From Crotalaria pallida (Eukaryota; Streptophyta; Magnoliopsida; Fabales; Fabaceae): a stretch of 64,000 bases of DNA. How positions within the stretch are numbered: the stretch's first letter is position 1; each line of letters begins with the position of its first letter. Shown here piece after piece: positions 22,084 to 31,188 of the stretch. Under the pieces are notes generated by a model. That model was not told the origin of the DNA. It ran no database searches and saw nothing but the letters and a program-made list of their open reading frames with translations. The position numbers and the translations under genes were made by a program. Location of the stretch: NCBI GenBank assembly GCA_037953625.1, contig CM075655.1, positions 82,115,501 through 82,179,500 on the forward strand. Reading direction: 5' to 3'.

Positions 22084-23657
22084 TGTTGGAAACCAACAAG
22101 CGGGCTAAGCAAATACTAGAGGGGGGGTGAATAGTATTTTGAAGCACTAATACCAAATATTTCGATTGATAATTGAAGAATGGAGATTAGACTGAATTTT
22201 CTGGAATCAGAAACAAAAGACTCGAGTCTTTTGTGAAATACTCGAGTTTTTCAGGATGAACAACTCGAGTCTTTTCTGAAATACTCGAGTTTTTACTATC
22301 AGATAGCAGAAAAACCAGAAACGAAAATTCAGCAATTTAACTCAAATCAATTCAATAATAAACAGGAACTTATCCAACAGAATAGCAAGTAATCTAAATA
22401 ACTTTTAACACAAAAATTCCTTGAACTTGCTACCTAATTGTATAAATCCTAATTGATTGAAATGACTTAAGTCTATTGAGCTAGAAAGTAGATTAAAAGC
22501 AATAAACCAACACTCAAGCAATTTTATCCTGGTTCACTCCAACAATGAGCTACATCCAGTCCTCCTAATCACTTAGGAGTTTCTACTAATAATCAAATTG
22601 TTAGAAATTACAAAGGATTGCTTGAGAATGGCCTCACTCAACCTAACCCTTTCAAGAGTGTACCAAACTCTTGATTTCTACCCCAATTTGATTCCGGTGA
22701 TTGAAGAACTCTTCACAAAGCTTCCTTGAACTCCCTTCAAGAAACTCCACCGGGCTAGGAACCTCCTAGTCTTGTGCTTGAGAACCTCTCAAGACTTCCA
22801 ACACCCTAAGCCACTTAGGGTTTGCTTGGGAACAATCCAAGACTTTGAATAATCAAGCTTTTTGTATGTGTATTACTAATCTCACAATGGATTAGCACAA
22901 ATAAGCACAGCTCAATGTAAGAATTGAGGCCTAAAACTCAACTTGGAATAAAATGACAATATGAGTGAGAAGTTGAGCTTTTTGGGAATTAACACTTGAG
23001 AAGAGGAAATTAAGAAAGCTTGAATCAATATGATCTTGTTGTCTTGTTTGTTCTTGCACAAATTCAAAGAGCAATTTTACAATAAGGTTCTGAATTCTCT
23101 CTTGGGGTTGGATGAGACTCAAATGCCCTCAATTGGGTTTTTGAGTTTCTCCAACGTTCATTTTTGCTGACTGGACAAAAATACTCGAGTCTTTTGGTAA
23201 AAACTCGAGTCTTTTTGGTCGGTCATGAGTGAATTGGTGCACGAACAAGACTAACGGTCATAATTGCTGACCTGGCACAAATACTCGAGTTTTTCTACAA
23301 ATACTCGAGTGTATACTCGAGTCTTTATCAAAATACTCGAGTATTTTGATCAGATATGGGAAAAATTATTTTTCAATTTTATTTTTCCTCTCAAGTATTA
23401 ATTTTTGGTCAATCTCAACTTAATAAACATATAAAAATTTATTCCTAGAAGAGACTAACTAATTCTACCCACTCTCAACCACTCTCAACATAAATTAGAA
23501 ATTTACAATTAATATTTGATTGAGAATGATTGGGCACTTGTCTTCTTTTCTTGACTTCTTGTTGATGTTGATGTTGCAATATCTTCAAGGCATGATTTGT
23601 TAATTATTTTGTCATCATCAAAACATAATCCACATAATTAGGAGCATTGAATTCACA
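22084..23657 (-). repeat. SIRE copy 1, 5' LTR
   Basis: At 1574 bp it runs TGTTGGAAACC to GAATTCACA on the plus strand. It matches 15032-16604 except for two A/G substitutions and one extra G in a G run, as read by eye. Confidence 0.92.
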
Positions 23658-23790
23658 ACTATAACCCTGAGGGAGCGCACAAGTGGCTCCAGGAAATAAA
23701 GGAAATGTTCTGCACGATGCGTGTTCCGGACAACCAAAGGGCCCTGTCAGTAACGGGTGCATTAGCTAGGTGCATTAGTAACGGGTGCAT
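23658..23790 (+). pseudogene. Tekay-like gag remnant and filler junction with Athila
   Basis: From 23663 the frame continues PEGAHKWLQEIKEMFCTMR and VPDNQRALSVTGAL, clear gypsy gag. Then the string GTAACGGGTGCAT appears twice with GCTAGGTGCATTA between (about 23750-23795), after which Athila gag resumes (EKPIPAEVQQNE). The short repeats look like filler DNA at a deletion that removed the rest of the Tekay element and part of Athila gag. Confidence 0.6.
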
Positions 23791-24844
23791 GAGCAGCTAG
23801 AACAAGAACTAGAGAAACCTATTCCTGCTGAGGTGCAACAAAATGAGAGGACACAACCAACTGAAGAGAAGGAGCAGAACTCAAAATCATTCACAAAAAT
23901 TTCATTTCTCAAAGACTAAAGAAGGAGGAGAAAGAGAAGCAATTTTCTAGATTCATGGAAGTGTTCAAAAGGTTGTAGATTAATATCCCTTTTGTTGAAG
24001 CATTAGAACAAATGCCTACCTATGCCAAGTTAATGAAGGAATTGTTGACTAATAAAAGAAAGCTCCAAGATGATGAAACTATAATGCTTACTGAAGAGTG
24101 CGGTGCAATTATTCAGAGAAAGCTCCCTCAAAATTGAAGGATCCTGGCAGCTTCACAGTTCCTTGCAACATTGGTGCACATGACATTGGTAGGGAACTTT
24201 GTGATCTAGGGGCAAGCATCAACTTGATGCCCCTCTCAATCTTCTAGAAGCTGGGCATTGGAGAAATAAAGCCGACCATGATTTGCCTCCAGTTAGTTGA
24301 TCATTCCATTAAGCGACCCTATGGCAAGGTGGAAGATGTTCTTGTCAAGGTGGACAAGTTCATTTTCCCAGCAGACTTTGTGATCTTGGACATGGATGAG
24401 GACACTGATATACCTTTACTCTTGGGAAGACCATTCCTTTCTACAGGAAGAGCCTTGATTGATGTTCAACAAGACGAGTTGATGCTAAGGGTTCATGATG
24501 AAAAAGTAACCTTTAATGTCTATGAATCAATGAAGAAATCCCTCGACGATGCTCAGTGTTTCATGGTCGATGTTATAGATACTCTTGTAACATCGACTTT
24601 CGAGAAAACCAATTTCAGTGATTCTTTGGAAACTGCCTTGGTGCATGACGATTGTGATGAACCAGGGATAGAAAAGATTGTGATGCATCTAAATGTACCA
24701 TCTGAATTAAAAAGAAGGGGGCACTTGGAGGATCTCAAAATGCATGAAAAAGATGCTCCACCAACACCAGAATTGAAAGCTCTGCCATCCGATCTCAGGT
24801 ATGTGTTTCTTGATGAGGATGAATATCACCCCCATTATAGTTAA
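23791..24844 (+). pseudogene. Athila gag C-terminus and aspartic protease
   Basis: After gag-like stretches (FVEALEQMPTYAKLM-like, LQDDETIMLTEE) comes the retropepsin region: SFTVPCNIGAHDIG, then LCDLGASINLMPLSI with DLGAS in place of the usual DTGA/DSGA, then the flap and LLLGRPFLSTGRALID. There is a stop near 24247 and frameshifts upstream. The open segment 24278-24844 covers the protease C-terminal half and the linker to RT. Protease would cut the polyprotein. Dead copy. Confidence 0.8.
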
Positions 24845-25352
24845 TAATGCTTTGAATGACTTAGAGATTGAGAAACTGTTACGAGTTGTGCGGGAGTATG
24901 AATCTGCTATAGGTTGGAATGTTTCTGATTTAAAGGGAATTAGTCCCTCATTTTGCATGCATAAGATTCTGCTTGAAGAAAATTTTAAACCTGTTATACA
25001 ACCTCAAAGAAGGCTCAATCCTACTCTGAAAGAGGTTGTGAGAACAGATGTGGTTAAGTTGTTAGATGCAGGTATAATTTACCCAATTTCTGACAGCACT
25101 TGGGTGAGCCCAGTGCAAGTGGTCCCTAAAAAGGGAGGCATGATAGTAATTAATATGAAAAAAATGAACTGATTCCCACTCCGACTGTTTCCGGGTGGAG
25201 AGTATGCATAGACTTTAGGAGACTAAATGCTGCCACCCGAAAGGACCACTTTCCATTACCATTTATGGATCAAATGTTAGAGCGGTTAGCGGGTCATGAA
25301 TACTATAGTTTTCTTGATGGATATTCCGGTTATAATCAAATATGTGTTTCCT
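24845..25352 (+). pseudogene. Athila reverse transcriptase, N-terminal fragment
   Basis: The frame includes LDAGIIYPISDSTWVSPVQVVPKK, then after a stop VSGWRVCIDFRRLNAATRKD, FPLPFMDQMLERL and YYSFLDGYSGYNQI. These are the first conserved RT blocks of Ty3/gypsy elements, ending at the first catalytic Asp block. The YxDD block, RNase H and integrase are absent: sequence passes directly to non-coding DNA at about 25353. A large internal deletion is implied. Confidence 0.85.
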
Positions 25353-26505
25353 TGTTAGTGTTGTGATGTTCCAAGAAAAGTGTAAATATTTTTGAGTTTG
25401 GGTTGCCTTGCTGTTTGATTGTGTAGATACTTAAGCAGAGAAAGCGATTGAATTCTTTTGTATATAACTGTATCTGATTAGACTGGATTGTTCTTTTAAA
25501 TCAGTTACTTAAGCAAATTTTTTCAGAAATGATTGATCAGTGTATTCCCTACCCAGTGAGTTTTGTGCCTTATAAAGGTGGTCACAATTATGCCACTATA
25601 GTTTTCTTGTCTTGTGGGATATTGTTCATTATGATTAGTTACTCTAAGGTTTACCTTGGTTCTTTTCAAAATTGTTGAGAATTGCATGCTGCACAAAGAT
25701 GATTTAGGCATTTTTTCAATTGAACCATACTTAGCCTATATATTTTACCCCAAAAAAAAGTAAAAAATAAAAAATCGTTTGCTAGCCACTTTGAGCCTTT
25801 TGTTTATATTCTCTTGTTTCTTTACTTCTCAAAGGCCTTATTTGTGTGAACAATCTCTAGATGAAGGGGTTTTGACGATGAAAGTTGGAATTTGAATGGT
25901 GGTTGCAGATTGAAAATTCAAAGATCAGGCACACATAAAATAAAGTTTAAAAAACAAACAAACCAAAAATAAATAAAAATTAAAAGAGTTTGTTTGCCTT
26001 GTTTTGTGTGTTCGGTTATGAACAAGGGTATTCAGAAAAGTGGTAACAAATCTTGGGTGTGTAGTAACGTTACGCTATTGTGTTCCTTAATATGAGGTTG
26101 TTCACCCCAAACACTTTTTTCCTTTACCTTGACAATACAACTCGGAAAAGACCTTTTGATTTGTGCATGCTTGTGATCAGTGCAGTGGAGAATGAGAACC
26201 TTGTCAAACTCATAGTTGTGCTGTTTCATGAGATGAACTGAGAGTAAACACTTGAGCCAAGCACAGAGAGAATGAGAAGATAGTGTGTTTCGTTTGTCCG
26301 CTGGTTGATTTGTTCCTTTAACATTTGTTTCTTTAATTTGTTTTAATTAATTCAATTGGTCTATGAAAGTGAAGGTTTTTTGCAGAGGGTTGGTCAATTT
26401 TTCTGATTTTGTAAATATACATGAAAATAGTTAGAGAGCCTTGTAAATATGATCTTTTTCTGTGTTACTTTTGTCTGGGACATGCAAAATATTAGTTTGG
26501 GGGAG
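25353..26505 (+). other. Athila 3' non-coding region and polypurine tract
   Basis: This is about 1.15 kb with no convincing ORF, leading to the polypurine tract GTTTGGGGGAG at 26495-26505 just before the 3' LTR. Athila elements usually carry a long region here with or without an env-like ORF; none is recognisable. Confidence 0.65.
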
Positions 26506-26992
26506 TGATTATAGTCAAATTTATATCATATTTTATTGGTATTTATCCTCCTTTTTACTTGGTTTTAGGCTTGTTTCTTAAATATTTAGTAAGTATTAGC
26601 TAGATGTTAAATATTTAGTTGTTAATAAAGTCCATTACTAATATTATTTCTTTTTGCCATGAATTTCAGATTTTAAGCCCTAAATATGAAGTTTAATATC
26701 AAAGAAATAGTAAAAAAAATATTTAGATAATAAAAATAAAAATAAAAAAATAAAAAAATAATAATAAATATATAAAAATTAAAAATTAAAAAAATAAAGA
26801 ATTATTAAGTCGTTTCACCACGCGGAGCTATTGAAGTTACAACAAACTTCTTAAGAATTATTAAAATAGAAATTCGTTTTTCTTTATTTTAACTTTTGTT
26901 TTAATTTCATTGCTTAATTCTAGGTTGTTCTATGAATAACAACATCTGCACCTATATAAGAAGGAGAAATAAACAACTGAAGAGGGAGAGAG

Positions 26993-28026
26993 TAGGGGTG
27001 GAAACAGGCCAGGCCGGCCTACAGGGGTCTATAACAGGCCTAATAATAGGCCAGGCTCAGGCCAGGCTTTTTTTGTAAACAGGCTAGGCTCAGGCTATTT
27101 AAAAAGCCTATATAGTCTAAACAGGCCAGGCCTAGGCCATGTAAAAAGCCTATTTAGCTTAACAGGCCGGCCTATATAATTTTTATTATTATTAATTTCA
27201 TATGTATTTTAAAAATAAAAAATACAATAAATAAAAAACTTAATATGCACAATTATTAAAAGGGGATGGAAACAAGTCTCACATTGCTAATGTGAATTCA
27301 CATGCATTCACTTTGTGCAAGTATGCAAGTCATCCTATAGGAGGCTTAATATAATGCAAAATATGCAACTATGTAGGCAACTTACATGATGTGGGACTTA
27401 ATAATATTGATGTGCACTTTGCTTGTCTTGTGTTGGTCAAGCTTGGACTTGGGAAATACAAGTCCCACATCTTTTATTCATGGAGCACAACATGAGAATG
27501 TAAGCTATAAAATGGGAATGCAAGTCTCACATCTTTTATTCATGGAGCACAACATGGGAATGTAAGCTATAAAATGGGAATGCAAGTCCCACATCTTTTA
27601 TTCATAGAGCACAACATGGGAATGTAAGCTATAAAATGGGAATGCAAGTCCCACATCTTTTATTCATGGAGCACAACATGTTCTTTAAGCTATAAAATGT
27701 TGCTTTGCCAAGTCATGTTGTGTTGAACCATAAGATCACCGGTTTTGAGCGATTTTTTCGATTCTCATTGGTTTTGCTTGGACCATTACCGGTTCATTGA
27801 ATAGGCCAAAGTTTTAGCAATATATAGGCTTGTTGGCCTATTTAAAAAATTTCAAAGTATATAGGCTTTTTAATAGGCTTATAGGCCAGTTCAGGCTTTT
27901 GCATAGGTCAGGCTCAGGCTTGAAAAATTTATTTAAATAGGCTAACAGGCCAAGTCAGGCCCGAATAATTTATATAGGCCAAGCCTGGTTAAGGCCAAAG
28001 CCTGGCCTGGCCTGTTTCCACCCCTA
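26993..28026. mobile_element. Non-autonomous hAT element with internal 62-bp tandem repeats
   Basis: It starts TAGGGGTGGAAACAGGCC and ends with the inverse CTGTTTCCACCCCTA. Perfect 8-bp duplications GGAGAGAG flank it (26985-26992 and 28027-28034). Both arms are built of short AGGCC / GGCCT-rich strings. There is no transposase. Confidence 0.88.
27459..27697. repeat. 62-bp tandem repeat, about 3.9 copies
   Basis: Units starting CAAGTCCCACATCTTTTATT begin at 27459, 27521, 27583 and 27645, the last incomplete. They differ by only a few bases each, indicating recent local amplification inside the hAT element. Confidence 0.9.
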
Positions 28027-28481
28027 GGAGAGAGGCAATGATCAAGAAACACTTTTGAAGAAATTCTTGCAGGATTTTTGATTGTTGGTAACAATTCTGT
28101 TATTATAGAATCCTCCATGTAATTTTATTTATATAATTTAATTTAATTTTTTTATTTTTGTTATGGATAGCTAGAGTTCATATAGGGATATGGTGATTTG
28201 GTATGGATTATAAATAACAATGATGAATTATGAATTAATTCTCTTTCTTTAAGTCAATTGTTTAATTGTGTATTGATTGTGTTCATTAAATCTGCAGTTT
28301 TATGACTTGGGATTCAATTCTCCAATTGGGAAATTGGGAATTGAATTGACCTTCAATTAAACTTTGTAATTTTACATTGAGTAGGGATACCTATGTAAAA
28401 TTATATGACAATGAAAGTCCGACAGCAATTATAATGAAATTATAATTCTTGAAAAGTGACTTAAGGAATTAAGCAGTTTTT

Positions 28482-28589
28482 TTTTTGTCCGCGTAAGACA
28501 GCCCAGTTGGTGGCTGCAGGGACACTTAGGATTTCCCCCTCCCCCAGGTCATGGGTTCTAGTCCCAGACCTCCCATGTAAAAAAAAAAA
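28482..28589 (+). mobile_element. tRNA-derived SINE
   Basis: A short element has an A-box-like GCCCAGTTGG (28501-28510), a B-box-like GGTTCTAGTCC (28554-28564) and a terminal A run. It is flanked by a roughly 19-bp duplication starting AAGGAATTAAGCAG (28463-28481 and 28590-28608). Both the internal RNA polymerase III promoter and the duplication are diagnostic. The uninterrupted site is seen in the Athila 5' LTR near 6110. Confidence 0.9.
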
Positions 28590-28953
28590 AAGGAATTAAG
28601 CAGTTTTTGAAATTATAATAAAAAGCGATTATCTTGAGGAATTGAATTTTCGTTAATTTACCGGAATTATCGTTGACTTAGGAAGAATTCTAATTTATAA
28701 CCACGTTGTTATAATCATGCTAATGACCCATACCCATAACCTTTTACAAGTTTTTAAATCAAAATCAAAATCAATTTCTAATTTTAATTTACAAAATCTT
28801 GGACTTGTTATCAAAACCCAAGTTTTAATTCAAATTTTACTAATAATTACTTTAAGGTGAAAATTGTTAATTCAACTTATCCCTGTGGGTACGACACCCT
28901 ATTTTATCACTATATTACTTGTGCGACTCGGTATACTTGCCGAGAAACCAACA

Positions 28954-29388
28954 TTGCCCAAAGCTACTTGGTTCCAAATGAAGCAATTCTCGACATTTAG
29001 ACCACCATACATCTTCTTTCTGCAAACTGTATCCCAAGATACTGTTGGAATAACCCTTCCTGTATGTGTTGGTTACTCCCTATAGAAATTCTCTGCATTT
29101 CCTCTCTATGCTTTTGATGATCCTTTTTGGTATGATAAAGACAGAGGCCTAGTAAGAGTGCAAGGTCAGTAGCACTGAGTTGATCAAATGGCATTAGTCT
29201 TGATAAGATAAGTTCCTAGTAGTCCATGAGGCCAATCTCTTGGTTACCTTATCTACTAAAACTTGACAAGTAGCTCTTGGCCATTTCTTAGCAGTGATAG
29301 GAAGACCTAAGTATTTGAAAAGAAAAAAGCCTCTATTGAAACCAATAATCTCCATAATTGCTTGATGTTCTGCTTCATTCATGCCTGC

Positions 29389-29428
<40 letters not shown>

Positions 29429-29930
29429 AGATTTTGATTGATTGGAAAAAAGACCAGAGCTAGCAGAGATATCATTGAAAGCCTGATTCAAAATCTGCCA
29501 CAATCCCTTCTTCCTTTGCAGAAAACTATAAGATCATCAGCAAACATTAGATTGACTATGCCAGTGTCCTTACACAAAGGGTGGAACCTAAATCTTGCAT
29601 TTATGGTTGCCACTTTTAGCTTTCTATTGAGTATCTCCATAACTAGCACAAACAATAGAGGGGACATAGGGTCTCCTTGTCTTAAGCCTCTATTGCTAGT
29701 GAACTTGCCAAATTGCTCTCCATTTAGGGACAATGAGAAAGACGCAGTTTTGATGCAGCACATTATCAAAGATATGAATTTTGAAAGGAACCTGAGGCCT
29801 CTCAGTATAGACTCAACAAAATTTCAATCTACCATGTCATAGGTTTTCCTTATATCAATCTTCATGAGGCACCTAGGAGACACATTTTTCCTACCATAAA
29901 GTCTTAGCAACTCTTGAGTGATAAGGATAA
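28954..29930 (-). pseudogene. LINE A ORF2, reverse transcriptase region (5'-truncated)
   Basis: On the minus strand from 29930 the frame reads ILITQELLRLYGRKNVSPR and MKIDIRK. It then gives GLRQGDPMSPLLFVLVMEI and the catalytic NLMFADDLIVFCKG (about 29500-29560), FNRGFFLFKYLGLP and VTKRLASW. It ends NQVALG at the Athila insertion and continues at 5177 with QIWQKIAKKDSLW. The 5' half of the LINE is missing, the usual outcome of target-primed reverse transcription. A CA/TA microsatellite interrupts the frame. Confidence 0.85.
29389..29428. repeat. (CA)n(TA)n microsatellite inside LINE A
   Basis: About eight CA followed by about eleven TA dinucleotides lie between the FADD block and the next RT block of LINE A. 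Confidence 0.95.
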
Positions 29931-29931
29931 T

Positions 29932-30663
29932 ATGTATAATATACTTCTATCCTTATGCTCCTTGAAAGCATTATTGGCATCTTTTCCTTGAGTTTCAAAC
30001 AATGATTCGGGAACCCAGTAAACTTCAAACTGTTTAAAAATTCCACACTATACATAATCTCATGTTCAGTAATGTTATCTGTTGCTTTATACATTTAATA
30101 TGAGCTTCTATACTCTTTTGGTTGTCCTTGAATCATGCATATCAATAATGTAACTATTGATCTCTTCAGTAGTGTTATTTAAAGGTGTGAGAGTAACTCT
30201 TTTCGTAAGATACCCTTCATCCCAACATTTTTTATTCTATATTTGGATATGTGCTATTAATTATTTGTTTTACAGGATCACCTTTTGGCTTAAGCAGATA
30301 TTGTGGCGGTATTCTTTTTAATGAGAGCTTAGACTACGTCTTGTCTTTGTCCTTATGTTATTACAGGTAGCATCTGTCTGAAATCTCCTCCTATTAAACT
30401 ATCTTGCCTCGAAATGGCCTTGTTTTTTTTATTAAGGCATTTGAAACCAACAATGTCTTCAAGTATTCTATCGAGCACTTTAAATGCCAATCTAATCATC
30501 ATCGGTGCCTCATCACAAACAATAAGATGTGTTTGCAGTATTAATTGAGCAAGCCGTGTGTTTTGCTTAATTGAGCATGTGCTATGATAAAAAATATCCA
30601 ACAATATTTGAAATCGACTATGAGTCAGGGATGGATCTACACTGTAGTCAGTGGGGGCATTAC
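29932..30663 (-). pseudogene. Helitron helicase (PIF1-like), central part
   Basis: The minus-strand frames read SRFQILLDIFYHSTCSIKQ, then the Walker B region LIVCDEAPMM and the following GGDFRQMLPVI. After frameshifts come EFLNSLKFTGFPNHCLKLK and MPIMLSRSI. This is the order of Helitron helicase motifs, and the next expected motif (RNGT, LGKW) is found at 3545 downward on the same strand. LINE A lies exactly between the halves. The upstream Rep domain is not in view; a Tork LTR interrupts the frame at 30663. Confidence 0.82.
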
Positions 30664-31025
30664 CGTTGGAATTGGCCAAAGAACAAAGACATTCTTTGTT
30701 GAGAGAAAATTAAAGAAACACATTCCTTAGTTTTGGTTTCGTAAAAGTAGGAAGCCATTAAAATTATAGAAACATTAAAAAATAGAAAAACAGAATGAAC
30801 GGAGGATGACACTTAAAACCACCTATAAATACATATTTTGTTTTTTACTTTCTAGGCATTCCAATAGTACAAGAGTGAAAAGAGAGGTAGAAAGATTTGT
30901 ATTTTCTCCTTTTTTTTGTTTACATGCAGCATAATAATGAGAGCTTAATTGTTGTTATTATTAATATTATAATTTCGTTTTTCTCACTAATCTGATTAAG
31001 AGAAATTTTCCGTAATATCTCAACA
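30664..31025 (+). repeat. Tork LTR 1
   Basis: About 362 bp, matching 45568-45955. It begins CGTTGGAATTGG (TG in the other copy). A TATA box CTATAAATAC is at 30823-30832. Confidence 0.85.
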
Positions 31026-31188
31026 ATTGGTATCAACAATTAATCTCGAAGATTGCTCAACAAGAGCCAGTTGTTAAAACTGAAGAGGTTGAAGATGGTA
31101 TAACCAATTGGTATCAACAATTATTGTAAGAGCCAGTAGTTATTCTTACAATAATAAGTTCAAAGGGAGTCGGATTTGAGTCGGAGAA

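Larger units (their letters stand above)
15032..23657 (-). mobile_element. SIRE-type Ty1/copia retrotransposon, copy 1 (RT-deleted)
   Basis: Two near-identical LTRs (15032-16604, 22084-23657) are flanked by ACTAT on each side (15027-15031 and 23658-23662). The element is on the minus strand: the 5' LTR is the right one, followed by primer site, gag, pol, a repeat-rich 3' UTR and a polypurine tract. I see only two substitutions and one single-base indel between the LTRs, so it is very young. It lacks 828 bp of pol compared with copy 2 (56516 onward). The lineage is judged from gag (MWDTLQVTHEGT, DRSWQPKVTAI) and protease (WYLDSGCSKHMTGD). Confidence 0.92.
12193..23757 (+). mobile_element. Tekay/Del-like Ty3/gypsy element, 3'-truncated
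   Basis: It comprises one long LTR (12193-14632), a tRNA-Met primer site, and a gag start. It is interrupted by SIRE copy 1, continues for about 90 bp of gag (23658-23750), and then stops at a scrambled junction with Athila sequence. No pol and no 3' LTR remain. The LTR ends (TGTAACATCCCGAATTTT and GGATGTTACA) and gag resemble chromovirus Tekay/Del elements; the lineage is a recognition call. Confidence 0.65.
5178..28953 (+). mobile_element. Athila-like Ty3/gypsy retrotransposon, full span with nested insertions
   Basis: Matching LTRs begin at 5178 and 26506. The outer ends are flanked by TTGCC on both sides (5173-5177 and 28954-28958), a 5-bp target duplication that proves a single insertion. 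A tRNA-Asp type primer site follows the 5' LTR, and a polypurine tract GTTTGGGGGAG precedes the 3' LTR. The order is LTR, gag, aspartic protease, partial reverse transcriptase, long 3' non-coding region, LTR. Most of pol after the first RT motifs is missing. Five later elements are nested within it. It is inserted in LINE A. Confidence 0.85.
26506..28953 (+). repeat. Athila 3' LTR, carrying a hAT and a SINE
   Basis: It starts TGATTATAGTC after the polypurine tract and ends GAAACCAACA, followed by the TSD TTGCC. It matches the 5' LTR outside the two insertions. A TATA box (TATATAAG) lies at 26953-26960. Divergence between the LTRs (scattered substitutions and indels) is clearly larger than in SIRE copy 1, so the element is older. 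Confidence 0.88.
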
